Source: Locusta migratoria
Taxonomy: Eukaryota; Arthropoda; Insecta; Orthoptera; Acrididae
Assembly (NCBI GenBank): GCA_026315105.1
Contig: CM048747.1
Location: forward strand, 277,589,491-277,653,490
Direction of reading: 5' to 3'
DNA length: 64,000 bases
The notes beneath the pieces were generated by a model. That model worked only from the letters and a program-made list of their open reading frames with translations. It was not told the origin of the DNA and ran no database searches. Below are positions 21,731 through 34,011 of the stretch, one piece after another (positions within the stretch are counted from its first letter, which is position 1; every line of letters begins with the position of its first letter). The position numbers and the translations under genes were made by a program.

Positions 21731-23265
21731 ATTTTTACCACTTGTTATCCTCTTGATTATTTTTTATTGCTGCAGTATTGTTCTGCTGTAGCAGGCTAAA
21801 GTAAAATTATTCATTAGAGTATCAGATCTTACCAGCCAGAAATACAAAAATTTGACTATTTACCAAAACAATGAAAAACTGTCAAAATTTTAAAAACATT
21901 CCTACAATTTCCCAGGATCTCCGTACTGTCCTGAACAAAGAAAATGGAATGAAGATGATGCATGCAGACACTGCTAGTGACAGTGTTTCTAATAATGTTG
22001 TACAGGGTATAAAATTTTACCTTATATGCAGTCTTATGTACTTCATAAAAATGTTCAAAAACATTTAAGTAAACTAATTTTAAAAAGAAGACCTAAAACA
22101 GGAAATACTACTACTAGTTCCAAGTATAATAGCCTACACATATCAACAAAGAAAATATTTATGTTTGAAAATAAAAAATATAAACAAACAAAATCTACTT
22201 GCCAATTTGTGGTAGGAGGAATCACAAAATGATGTGGAAATACAAGAGATTTTGGTACCAGTAGCTCCTTCTTCTGATATAAGAGTTGAAGAAAAAGGTA
22301 GAAGGATGGAAGAACCAGACTGATGACATTTAGGAAGTAGGAAACGTTAAGGATATATGCCCAAAACCTCAGGTCTTGCTTAATACCCTATCTTCTACAT
22401 TTAAGTTCTTGGATTTTCAAATCTTGTCCAGTGCTGGTAGCAAGCATATCTTGCCTTCTCATCCAGTACATATATCTCCCCTGAGTAGGCTTTTTGGCAA
22501 CTCCTCCCTTATCCTACACCTCACTACTCCTTCATCCCTCTTATTCCATGCAATCCTTCCTTCAGAAGAAGCAGCTAATGGCACTGTGAGCTCACAAATT
22601 TCCACATCTTTTTTCTGTTTTCTTCTGCCACCAGTTTGTGTGTACTTTTTTATCTAGAAAATATATTGTGGAACAAGTTTAATACGAAGTATCGCAGGTG
22701 CTCTAAACACACCACATATCACAGAGTCCTATTTATCATTAAAGAAAGCAAAAACTAGAACACAAGAGTAGCAAAATACTAAACCAAAGAGTGTTTTAAT
22801 GCCAACAACATCAAAACAAAAACAGGTATTACTTTTGTGAGCATTAACTAAAGCCCATGGAAATTTCTAATGAAAACCTGCTGTTATTTCAGCATAATAG
22901 ACAATACAAAACAAATATTCATTGACAAATGAATAATTGATATTTATTGAACTATAGGTAGAACTGCATGAAACAAAAAATAAAATTAGTAAACAGTATT
23001 AAATGTGAAAGACTTATTCACTGCAGGATGTGTATATGTAAGATATGGTTCAAATTTTAAGTTGACCACACTACACAAAACTATAAATTTAATTAAATTA
23101 TTTTCTATGCAATCAGGATAAAAATGATAATGCTCTGAAACTTACAAAAGAATAACATAAAAATCAGCTGGAAATATAATAAAATTACATACTGTGTTGT
23201 AGAGAAAAAATCCTTGACTTTAATCACCTATTAGCAGTTGTACGCTGAATACTACAAGCCGCGCT
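21731..23265. other. unassigned intronic sequence
   Basis: AT-rich sequence in the second intron of the SR factor gene. A pyrimidine-rich stretch at about 22440-22640 with CTTCAGAAGAAGCAGC vaguely resembles Penelope termini, but this is not firm. Confidence 0.3.
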
Positions 23266-23576
23266 TTAGGCTGGGTCTTGTATCAGCACCATGAGATGCA
23301 GTTGCATGAGAAGTTGTGAAACTCGTACGCTGGTATTAGGAGTTGGTATGTTCTGCTGCTCAACAGATGGATTGTAGTTGATTGGTGGTCTGATGGCAGA
23401 GAAGTATTGTGCAAACCGCTGGATGCAAATTTGTGGGCCTAAGATGTCTGGGATGCCAGATGCGTAGTTTGTTTCAAGTGGGAAGTTCTCAGGTTGTCCC
23501 GGGTCAGGTCGGTAGCAAAAACATGAAGAGCAGGCTGACTTGAGCCAGAGATGGTAGATTGAAGGGAGAATATACC
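23266..23576 (-). other. candidate alternative (poison-type) exon of the SR factor gene
   Basis: About 290 bp downstream of the second coding exon a plausible acceptor (AATTTTCAG at 23577-23578) opens a 311-bp stretch of clearly higher GC than its surroundings. If spliced to the exon at 23868 in phase it adds about 22 codons (VYSPFNLPSLAQVS...) and then a stop. Another frame of the same stretch is open for over 100 codons without known homology. SR genes of many animals carry stop-containing exons that lower their own expression. This one is only a candidate. Confidence 0.25.
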
Positions 23577-23867
23577 CTGAAAATTTTGGCATAATATGAA
23601 ATACTTATCTATTACTTTCCCAACAAAATCACATTAAGCCAGATGCAGTGAAATTTAGAAAAACTATGAGCTTGGTTACAAATGAATTTGCATGCATACT
23701 GGCAGATATCTATTATCAAAGAGATCTTCCACCCAGTTACAACCATTAAAAGTGACAACTTATTTCCATGTTTAATATCAGGAAAATAAAGTGTGTGTGC
23801 AAAGAAGTAATATATTTAGTTACTAAGTTTGTAAGTAAGGTAACAGATCCAGAAAAAAAAATTATAC

Positions 23868-23945
23868 CTTGAATGTCTGCGCCCACCGTCTCTCCTTGTG
23901 CGCCCAGTAGACATTTCAACCCTAATACGAGATCCCCACATCCTC
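23868..23945 (-). CDS. Rbp1: SR splicing factor, second coding exon: end of RRM and linker
   Basis: On the minus strand the acceptor is TTTACAG at 23947-23946 and the donor is AAG|GTATAA with GT at 23867-23866. The 78-bp exon encodes RMWGSRIRVEMSTGRTRRDG and GRRHS. This is the conserved last beta strand of the RRM (RIRVEMS) and the basic linker seen in Rbp1/SRSF3/SRSF7 proteins. The incoming phase fits exon 1 (AT + G = Met) and the outgoing phase (AG) fits the RS-tail exon at 3075. The intron before it is 10 kb and the one after it is 20.8 kb. Confidence 0.92.
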
Positions 23946-23949
23946 CTGT

Positions 23950-24915
23950 AAATTATTAAATTGGTTCTAAATACATGACATAATCCACACAGCATAAAAA
24001 TATATAAATAATAGCCCAAGTGGGAAAAGAGAGAGCAAGACTTTAAAAAATATAATAAGAGTGTAAATCTACAGCTCCATAATGACTCGGAGCAAGAAAA
24101 AATTGACATAGTTAATTTCAATAAATACACAGTACTCATTTTAATAATAATAATAATAATAATAATAAATCCTAATGGAAAATTGACATCTCTTAGCATA
24201 TTGGCTTAAAAGCTGGAAATAAACTCAATCATTCACTTAAATGAGAATACAGACTATTCAATAAATAACAGACAACCACCTTTCTACACTTTGATTTCTT
24301 CCTCCGGTCAATATTTATCAAAGTTATATAAAAGCATTACCTCATTCCCTAAGCAGGAAATCTTAATTAGACCAAACATTATCACTTCAAAACTGACAAT
24401 GTTGTAAACAACCAATGAAGTAGGATGACTGGAAACGTGCAGTAATAACCTGAAGCTACAAAATGAGATGGGTTTTAACTGGCAACATCAACACCATTCA
24501 CGCTGAGAGTGGGCCAACACCATACTGAATACCAGCATTACTGATGGAGGCCACCACAAACTTTTAAGTCATTTTCAGCCCGGTGCCCAGATACCTTTGA
24601 TCACATAGTATGTCTCCCAATATGTCTGATTACGACCATGTACCAGAACTGCCATCACAGGACCTGCACTCTACAGGCATATATATTTCAGTTGGAAGCT
24701 ATGCCACATTGCTGTTGATAGCTGGTTGGTGGAAGACAAGGAAATAAATATTCTTGATTAATTACAGATATTTATGGAAGAAATAATTTTGAAAGTATTA
24801 GTACTTGAAAATATATCACATTAAGTGGTGTAATGTCAATTAGATGTTAACCAACCAAACACCACCAGATATGAAGGAGGTCTAGGGTTTAACATGTAAC
24901 TAACATTGAGGTAAC
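23950..24915. other. intron sequence with (TAA)n microsatellite
   Basis: AT-rich first intron. A (TAA)n tract lies at about 24142-24167. TTTGATCACATAGTA at about 24597 resembles a terminus shared by some Tc1-like elements, but no partner end was found. Confidence 0.4.
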
Positions 24916-25200
24916 CTAACTACAAATGTATAGGTGGATACAGTGACATTCAAGAATATTAAGGAAATAAAGACTGAACCAGTCCTCAAAAATTGAAGCT
25001 GTCATCCACACTTCAGCATTCATCTTACAAATCACTGGCAACCTGGTTTTAGATTTACCTCTTGGGTTTTCTGAGCAACAAACTAAGAGAGCTTTTAATT
25101 TACAATCAACAGCTGCATTCACGCCAACCATTGCTGTTAATCACTCTCAGACAGCTTTAAAACCTGGAAATGTTTCCTCTTCACCCACTATAATATCAGC
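24916..25200 (-). pseudogene. Tigger/pogo transposase fragment, central catalytic part
   Basis: The minus strand reads PGFKAV, two stops, then MVGVNAAVDCKLKALLVCCS, ENPRGKSKTRLPVICKMNAE and VWMTASIFEDWF. This matches the middle of the DDE domain of Tigger-type pogo transposases. It is collinear with, and downstream of, the fragment at 27370-27720. The two are probably halves of one element split by later insertions. Confidence 0.75.
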
Positions 25201-25399
25201 CCTCCCAGCGTTATGTCAACATGATACCAGTTGGCAAACAACTGAACAACAAGATACCATGAGGCGGAAAACTGCAGAATGTCGACATCCAGTCCATACA
25301 GACATGTTCTGAACTAAGTGATGTGACATTGGTCAATGTTCAGGTTAATTACAGGCTAACAAACTATGTGACACTTGGTGCACTGCAACGGTCATCAGT

Positions 25400-26330
25400 C
25401 CCCCATTTCAGCACAAAGCGTCTAAAGAATACTGTGGGTATGAAGGAGATAAGCCCAGAGTTAATGTGTAAAGTGGGAGTGGAGTCACACTGAGTCCATA
25501 AAACATCAAAAACGACAAGATACAAAACGAAAAGAGATGATCACAAAAAGACACCTTACAACGAAAAAGCCGATTTCTGTTGTTGACCGACCATAAGAAT
25601 AAAAAAAGGAAAAGTCAACCACACGGCAACACAAAGAAATCTCCAGTTAGAGAGAATGATAAAAAACCCCTGCTCGAATAAAATGTAAAACGGAATCTGC
25701 CATTGTAGCATCGTCACCTAAAACTTCTGATACAATAGCAGGGGGGTTAAAATTTCTCTGCAAGGCAGCTAAAACGGGGCAGTCCAACAACATGTGGACG
25801 ACTGTCAAACAGGAGCCAAACGACATAGGGGCGGGTCCTCACCCCGAAGATGTCCATGGGTGAGCCAAGTGTGCCCAATGCGGAGGCGACACAAAACCAC
25901 CGAGTCCAGCGAGAGCCACGTATTGAGGAGCGCTGCACAGCCGTAGACTCCTTGACAACCCGGAGCTTGTTGGGCGTGCTCAGGTTATGCCACTCAGCAT
26001 CCCAAAGCTGATGTACCCAGTGGCACAACAAGGAATGGAGATCTGGAGCCAGAAGGCCGATCTCTAAGGTCAGGGCATTAACCACCTGTTTGGCAAGCCC
26101 ATCGGTACGTTCGTTGCCTGGGGTGCCGACGTGTCCTGGAGTCACTACAAAGAAGGAAAGATTCACCTGAGCAGGTACGCATATGCTCAAGAGCACGGAG
26201 AATGGTCACCAGTTCCGCAGTATAAACACTGCAGCCCTTTGGCAGAGACTGCACTCAATGTGGTCGCCGTGGACGTAGGCAAATCCTATGCGGCCATTTA
26301 CCAATGAGCCATCTGTATAAACAATGTTGG
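25400..26330 (-). pseudogene. I-like LINE 3' fragment with RNase H
   Basis: The minus strand reads IVYTDGSLVNGRIGFAYVHG (RNase H start) and VTPGHVGTPGNERTDGLAKQ (RNase H core), then SALGTLGSPMDIFGVRTRP, the decayed Cys/His end, followed by about 350 bp of 3' UTR. It belongs to the same broad group as the LINE at 14036-21730 but a different family. It is 5' truncated, ending exactly where a mariner relic starts. Confidence 0.82.
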
Positions 26331-27245
26331 GAGGAAGGACAATTGGCCACTGTTTTATCGATGGCAATCTAAGTGGTGCAATGCATGCTGATTTCTTACG
26401 TAATGTTCTATCAATTTTACTACAATATGTTTCACTGCGTGGCAGAATGGCGATGTACTTTCAACATGATGGATGTCTGGCACGTGGCTCGCATGCAGTT
26501 GAAGCGCTCTTAAATGGAATATTTAAAGACAGGTGGATTGGTCGTAGAAGCACGATGCCATGGCCCACACATTCACCGGATCTTACATCCCTGGTTTTCT
26601 TTCTGTGGGGAAAATTGAAGGATATTTGTTATCGTGATTCACCGACAACGCCTGAAAACATGCATCAGTGTGTTGTCAATGTATGTGAGAACATTACTGA
26701 ATGCGAACTACTTGCTGTCGAATTACTTTACGCCTATTGCCAAATGCATTGAAATTGAAGGACATCATTTTGAGCATTTATTGAAGTCGTGAGATAATTA
26801 CAGGTAATCACACAGTAACAGCATGTGTTCTCATAATGTATGATAATTTCACAAAAGTACATGTAAATAAACCGAAATAAATTTCAAATGTACCTATGTT
26901 CTGTGTTTTAATTTACAAAACCTACATGTTACCCACTGTTCGTCAAAAATTTTGAGCAATATGATTATGAATATTACAGTGCCATCTATCGCAAAGTGAC
27001 AAAAGTGTTCCAAATAAAACATTCATATTTATTTACATACTAGACAAATATGTAATAATAAATGGGGGGGTGGGGGGACCTATTTAAAAAAAATAGCAGT
27101 TGATATCCATTTGAGCTATGGCAGCACCATCTAGTGGGCCAGCCATAGCGCCATCTGTTTTCCCCCTTCACGTTAGAGAGTTTTGTAGTTTTTTTTGTTT
27201 GATGCTTATTTTGTGAGATATTTGACCCAGGTACTATCAATGGAG
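26324..27245 (+). pseudogene. mariner-like (DD41D) transposase fragment and 3' end
   Basis: The frame 26324-26752 reads FIDGNLSGAMHADFLRNVLS, MAMYFQHDGCLARGSHAVEA and WPTHSPDLTSLVFFLWGKLK. The second catalytic Asp (QHD) and the position of the third are 41 residues apart, as in DD41D transposases, but the third Asp is replaced by Val (LTSLVFF). The remaining 500 bp to about 27245 appears to be the element's noncoding 3' end. The first catalytic Asp and the whole N-terminus are missing. Confidence 0.75.
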
Positions 27246-27369
27246 TTTACTGGTAAACTTTCAGCGCGAGAGTAGTCATGGTTGTAGTTAAAGAAAAAAT
27301 AAACATTAAGTTCAAATTGTGCATTCTTTGAAAATCATCCTCTCCTACAATATCACTCAGAAATTGTAG

Positions 27370-27720
27370 GACTGTTGTCGGTCTTTCTTGCATGTGAGCA
27401 GATTACATCCATAACTGAAAACCAGATGAGTACAATTTTGTTCAAATGTGTTCTTCCAGAACAGACCAGTTTCATTTACATTGAATATGGTTTGGCTGGT
27501 ATAGTCACCTTTCTCTATCATTGTGTTGAGTTTCTCAAGGTAGAACAACTCAGTCTATGTTAACAGTACATGTTGTTCTCCACTTTCTGTGATGCTATGC
27601 CAATTATGATGGCTTTTGAATTGATTAAACCAACCATCAGCATTTAAACACTTCATCTTTGGTTGTCTCTCGGCTTCTTTAAGTCTCTTAAAATACGATT
27701 GACTTGATTTAACAATAAAA
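27370..27720 (-). pseudogene. Tigger/pogo transposase fragment, DNA-binding end and first Asp
   Basis: The minus strand reads LKEAERQPKMKCLNADGWFN, QFKSHHNWHSITESGE, a stop, then LEKLNTMIEKGDYTSQTIFN and VNETGLFW. The last is the Tigger block around the first catalytic Asp, here Asn (NVNETG for NVDETG). It continues in the fragment at 25200-24916. Confidence 0.8.
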
Positions 27721-27739
27721 AATCCAATTGGAATGTCAA

Positions 27740-28160
27740 TGATGGAGGATAGATAACAACTCACTGTAAAGACACTCAATGAGTTGCTATCAGGTACAAA
27801 AAAAAAAAAAAAAAAGTAGCATATTGACACTGAGTGAATGGGGGAATGGAGGGGGAAGGGTGGATTGTGAAAGGTTCTGATAGGTGGGGATATGAGATGC
27901 AGCATCAAATGCAGTGAAGGGAAGGGGCGGGAGAGGATAAATGGGGGATGTAGAGTTGTGTGGTGAGGGAGGGATTTGAAATGATAAAAATAAATAAATA
28001 AATAATAAAAGTAAATAAAAAATGTAATTAAAGAGATACTGTAAAGGACAACATGAATTGGAGGAATAAAGGATAATGAGTGGGGAAGGTAGATAACCTG
28101 CCATCCCCACACCCATACCCAACATTCACTCCTCCCCGTGCGCTCCCCTTCCCAACTCAA
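27740..28160 (-). repeat. possible Penelope-terminus-like segment
   Basis: On the minus strand a pyrimidine-rich tract and a GTGTCTTTACAGTGAGTTG block resemble Penelope ends seen at 10300-10400. Contains A-rich and (AAAT)n tracts at about 27798-27815 and 27988-28010. Tentative. Confidence 0.35.
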
Positions 28161-28199
28161 TTTCCAAGTTCATTGAGACTTTTGTCAAACCATGTTATA

Positions 28200-28800
28200 A
28201 GCTTCAAAAAGCCCACCAGAAAAAAATCAGGGCATTGTATACCGAAGAAACATTAAACAGCTATGCACTGGAAAAATCCATCATCACCAGTCCGAAAGAA
28301 GTTCAAAAGCATTCTGTCAGCAGGTAAAGTGCTACTCACCGTTTTCTGGGACGTCCAAGTCCGAGTTTTGTTGGTGGACTTTTTTGGAGGATGCAACCAT
28401 CAAAGCTGTGCGGTACTGTGCCACTCTGTCAAAATTGAAAGAGGTGATTTAGAAATAATGGCCTGGTCTTTTCAGATCTGGCACTCTGCTGTTGGATGAC
28501 AATGCGAGACCACACTTGGCGACGGCAACACAAAACCATATTGTGAGTGCCTACACCATTCACGATACAGTACTGCTCTCGCACCAGTGACTTCCATCTG
28601 TTTCCAGCTTTGAAAAAGACTCTCGGATGAAGGCACTTTGGAAGCAATGCCGACATCAAACAAGCCATTCAACACTTCTTCCATGTGCAACACCCTGATT
28701 TTTTCATGGAAGGCTTGTTGAAGATTATAAAGTGGTATGACAAGTATCTCAATTTACTTGGAAATTACGTAGGAAAGCAGACATGTCTTACCTTTAATGT
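28200..28800 (+). pseudogene. mariner transposase fragment (DD34D type)
   Basis: The plus strand reads MHWKNPSSPVRKKFKSILSA and KVLLTVFWDVQVRVLLVDFF (around the first Asp), then LLLDDNARPHLATATQNHI (second Asp) and, after a frameshift, DFHLFPALKKTLG with the third Asp. HFFHVQHPDFFMEGLLKIIK follows as the C-terminus. The N-terminal third is absent and stops are present. Confidence 0.8.
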
Positions 28801-29059
28801 CTCATTCTATTTTTTTTCTTTCATATGCAACTCTAACCAGTCAACAAGGGAAATTTATTTGCCAACCCGTGTGTTAGACTGTAGACTGTGCAGTATGAAC
28901 AGGTCCATGGTCATATTGAAGATGCAATCGCCATCCCCAAATTGCTCTTCAACAGTGGGAAGGAATAAGGTGCTTAAAACATCAATTTATGCCTCTCCAG
29001 AAATAGTGACACACAAAACAACAAAGGGCAGCAAGTGCCCGTCCATGAAAAACATGACT

Positions 29060-29700
29060 ACACCTTAACACCATCTCCTTCGAATTTTACTGTTGTCACT
29101 ACACATGCTGGCAAATGATGTTCACTGGGCATTCGCCATACCCACACTCAGACATTGCATCGTCACATTGTGTATCATGATTCATCACCCTAAAAAATGT
29201 TTTTCCAATATTTAATCATCCAATGTTTACGCTCCTTACACTAAGCGAAGCCTCATTTGGCATTGACATACGTGATGTGTGGGCTTACGGGTAGCAGCTC
29301 AACCATGAAATCCAAGTTTTCTCATCTCCTACCTAACTGATATAGTACTTGGAGTGGATCCTGATGCAATTTGAAATTTCTGTGCAATGGTCTGGATAGA
29401 TGCCTGCCTATTACACAGTATGACCCTCTTCAACTGTCAGCGATCTCTCTCAGACAACAGACGAGGTCAGCCTGTACACATTTGTGCTGGACATGTCCCT
29501 TCACGTTTCCACTTTACTATCACATAAAAAAACAGTGAACCTCCTAGGGACGCTTAGGAGTGTGGAAATCTAGTGTACAGACATCTGACACCCAATCACC
29601 TGACCACATTTGAAGTCTGAGTTCCATGAAGTGCCCCATTCTGTTTTCTCACAATGTCTAATGACTACTGAGGTTGCTGATGTGAGGTATCTGGCAGCAG
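29060..29700 (-). pseudogene. Tc1-like transposase fragment, N-terminal half
   Basis: The minus strand reads LLSERDR, QLKRVILCNRQASIQTIAQK, FQIASGSTPSTISVR and MRKLGFHG.AATRKP, matching the second HTH of Tc1-like transposases. Stops are frequent and the catalytic core is not legible. Confidence 0.55.
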
Positions 29701-31341
29701 GTGGCAGCACAATGGACCTAATAGGAGAAACATTTTTCATTGGTGTTTCCCTTCATTACATCATGACTTAGGATAATTTCATTGTAACAATATTGATATC
29801 ACACTGTATTTTATTTGCATTCAAGAACAGCCAGTTACTGATTGTACAGTAAGGGACAAAAAGATTACCCAGCCCGAATAATAAGAACACAACATTATAC
29901 ATGCCCTAGTTCCGAAGTGTGAATGTTGCCAACTCCAGTAGTCTTTGGAGCTTCAGCTTGGTGTTTACATTGTCAAATTTAATAGTTAAGATACAGAATA
30001 TGTTGAGATACATATAGCAGCTTAACTCACTTATCATTTATTTTGGGAAATGTTATTCTAGCACGTTGAAGCAGTTGAGGTATAAGAACTCCACATGGGT
30101 AGATTTAGTACAACAAACCTCTTCTTTCATATCTTTCATTGGTTGAGTGGAAAGGCTACAGTTTACAAACATTAGATATATCACTGAAGTCATTTTTTAA
30201 GACCTGTACAGGTAATATTTTTTAACATTAATTCACTACGAATTGTGCAATTATAGGTATTTCTAGATTCCAAATTCTTAAACATATTCCATCTTTAAAC
30301 AATGAGACAAATGATAGCCATAGTAAAAATGTCAAAAATGGATGCATGTAATCTTAATTACTTCTACTGCCACATGGTGAATCTATGGCATTAAGCTAAG
30401 ATAAATCTATTGTTTCTAGTTTAACATTTGTTCTTCAACTCTGGTAGGACTATTCGACCGTTATGCTAAGGAGAAAGGACAGGTACCGCACTGATAGTGT
30501 GTCGGCCTTCCTGGTTAAATGGCATGCATCAGATCAGATGCCACCAACTCTTTCACACTTTTATTTTATTTTATTATTTTTTATTGCGGTGCAAATGTTT
30601 CTTTTTTTAATTTTAATTAAATGCCTCTTCTTATATTTAATACCCTTGGTATAAGGAGGCAACGTTGTCTCAAGGAACTGTATTATTTGTTGATAAGTCT
30701 TGTTTTAGTTACGTTTTGTTATTAAATTATATGGGTTTTACTTTTTTCAGTATTATCTCTAGTAAATGAGTAATTACAGTTTGTCAATTTGATATCTAAA
30801 AATAATCTTACTTGGAAGGTAATATTTCTTTGACCACACATACCAAAAATAAACATCCTTGGAGGGTATTTTTCATCAGACCTCCCAAAATTTTCAATAT
30901 TATTACTGTGGACATGAGTCTCATTAAAGATTAGATTATTACACACAAGAATCTTCTAAAAACCTATAAAAGTCTACAACTGCATAATTTTTATCAAATT
31001 AATATTTAAAATATTACCTGCAAAAGGTCTAAAAAATAAATTGACTCCCATGGGATTCAAAGCGGGCTCATTGCGTTCATAAACTGTCGACCTATCCACT
31101 CACCCAATGAAACATATGAGAGAAGTGGTTCATTGTATCATTGTAGTAAATGTACCCACAAGGAACTTTTATAAATCAACCGTTTCTGTGTGTTAAAATA
31201 AGATTTTTCAAAATAAATGATACGCGAGTTAAAGTGCAATGAATCTCGACACACACTGTATCTTAACTATTGTATTACTTCTATCTGATAATGTAAACAG
31301 CAAGCTGAAGCTGCACAGACTGTTGGAGTTAGCAATACTCG
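29701..31341. other. unassigned intronic sequence
   Basis: AT-rich first intron of the SR factor gene. No repeat family or coding signal recognised. Confidence 0.3.
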
Positions 31342-31351
31342 TACTTATGAG

Positions 31352-33483
31352 GAGGGTTGTGTCCGAGTGCTTCAGCTGAATCTAGCACTCGCTTCGGATT
31401 TGAGATTCGGTGCATAATGGCCGAATACTACCGAATCTAAAGTGTTATCTGCAAACCTTTAGTTACAAATGTTGTTTACTTTGCATAACAGTATGCTTTC
31501 GTTTGAGTTAGGCCCAATTACTTTATTTTCAATAGATCCGCTGAAAGACATGATGTCATAAAATGAAACGACATCACTTTGAATGACGAGGGTAATTTCC
31601 TTTTTATTTTAGACTATTGAATTTAAATAAACCATCCAATGAAGGAAATAGAACTTTAGTATTGATCAACTTCAAATGTAGCAGCCTTTCAAATATAAGT
31701 CGCAACAAAAATAAATTTCTTCACGTAAATACCAACAATACATATGGCTTTAAGATTTTTGCACGAGTTGCCTCATTCTGATTTCACGTATTGTTTCGTT
31801 GAATTTTGTGGTGCTGGAGAATGAACTGTAATATATCACTAGGCTTTCAAGAAGAAAGTTATTTATTACGTGGAAAAAAAAAGTTATAATCGTGCATCAT
31901 CCAGGCGGGACAATGTCAATTCAGCAACTACTTGACGCCTGTTTCAATAAATTGTGTAAGGTAAAGCTTAAACATATGTACGCCTACTGCCTTTCGAAAA
32001 GTGACAGACAAATGACACTAACACGTGTAAAAAGTGCAAGTGTGCCAATGGAATGGTGATACCTGGAAATCGGTTCCAAATCAGATTGCGTAAGAGACAT
32101 TAAAAAATGTTCGATGTCTAATGCACTAGGTTGTACGAGGGAACTGTGACTCAGAATTACCGTCCCGGTATCTAATTGCTATTATAAACATTTTGTAAAA
32201 TTTGTATTATAAGTCTAATAAAATTGTTTTATATTTCCGCATTTAGTTTCATAGTTATTTCCATTCTTATTTATTGTTGCTACAATAGCCATACATTAGA
32301 AGTCTTATCTAAAAGCTACTAAGTAAAGCTGACTGGCAAGCATGTGTTGTGTCAATATGCCTGATACTACAACCACTGCCTTCATGCTACAACTTACGTA
32401 TTTTTCTGTTAGGGGTAAGGGATTGTTCCTATGAATCGTGATTCGTAAATTCCACACTCTCTTTGCCATAAGAATAATACAAATGTAAACACTACACCAT
32501 GTAATCTTCCGTGTTAGCTGTTACCACATTTAAATTCCGTCTGCCTAACAAACCCGAAAGACAAAGGCGAACACTGGAGAATATACGTATCACATTAATG
32601 TTTACATTTGTATTATTCATATGCTGAATGGGAATAGTTGGAAATGAAGCATGGCAACTGACTTCTAGTACAGATTTTCAAATCTTTTACAAATAAAAAT
32701 TCTGTGCAGACAAGTTACATGATCTTAAATGTGTGAAAGAATAAATAAATGTATAAAATAGCCTTGCTTAACCCTCCGGAATGTACAATCTGTGCATCAA
32801 GTGCTTTTCACAGTTCTAAAATGTCTTCGTGACAATAAGTACACACACCTCGAATAAACATGGATTTCTCTGTGTCTGAATGTCCTGTCCGTCACTCATG
32901 GAATGCCTGATACGTCAATATAATATTATGTAACATTTACACATCCTATTTTTTAAGAATCTATTTTTTATTTTACTTCCACAATAGCTACTCATCTTTT
33001 CAGATTTTATTTTTGACCCTTCCCCTTTGAAAAAAGAAAATGTAATCCTTCCTTTCTAGCACTTCATTCTGCAATTATTTTTTATTTCATCAAAATTAAA
33101 GAGTTTGTAAGAGTGTGAAGAAAGTTTCTTATTACCTTTTAGAGCATCTAAACAACATATATATCAAAACGTTTCATGCAAATTTCTTTTAAGTGCAGGG
33201 GGTATTAAAACATCACTAAGATTTAAAATAAAAATCTAAATGAAATTTAAATTTCTTAAATTTTACTGTTAATATTGTCATTTGGGATCAACTCCCGAAG
33301 GCTTTATCTTCATCACTGGCTGTGATAGAGTAGTAATTCTTTTTAAATATAAGTACTTGAGTTGACAGATTATTTGGGTTCGAGATTCGGAAGATTCTAT
33401 TCGGGTTCCGGATTCGGCACATGTTTTATTTAAGATTCGGTTTCGGATTCGATTCATTAAAATTGGGGTTCGACCCATCCCTA
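31352..33483. mobile_element. hAT-like non-autonomous element, 2.1 kb
   Basis: Direct repeats CTTATGAG at 31344-31351 and 33484-33491 flank the segment (the match extends to TACTTATGAG). The left end begins GAGGGTTGTGTCCGA and the right end, read inward, TAGGGATGGGTCGAA, an imperfect TIR. Clusters of ATTCGG/CCGAAT lie just inside both ends (31385-31440 and 33375-33450), like subterminal transposase sites of hAT elements. An 8-bp TSD is the hAT hallmark. No transposase was found inside. Confidence 0.6.
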
Positions 33484-33877
33484 CTTATGAGCTCGGGCAT
33501 GCACAATGCTCTGTTCTCAGACTTCAAAATATTCGGGCCAAGTAATCTCTTTGTCCCCCATTGTACATCAAGAATGTTCAACTTGATTTATACTGAGAAT
33601 ATAAAGAATTCTCTCCATTTCGTAACACATATGATTAAGCACGCTATGTCCCCAAGACGATTATCACATCCATATAACTCATCAGTTAAAGCATTACTAT
33701 TTGGGTGTTAGTTTTGTTTTCCTGTTTCCCTGTATTTACCAGGAATTATTTAGGGAAATGACAGAAAATGTGGATTTGGAAGGTCAGAACCGGGTTTGAA
33801 CTGCTGCACCCTGAACCTCACTGCCCGACAGTAAGGAATGTGTATCAAATGTAGAAATCCATCTAATAAGGACATGT

Positions 33878-33929
<52 letters not shown>
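33878..33929. repeat. (AC)n microsatellite
   Basis: About 26 uninterrupted AC units, within the first intron and close to the donor site of exon 1. Confidence 0.95.
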
Positions 33930-33932
<3 letters not shown>

Positions 33933-34011
33933 CATATTTTGTAACAGATTTCAATTTACTGCACGACTGTAGTCAATGTAAGTAGTAGTGTTTATTAAAA
34001 TCGTTACTTAC

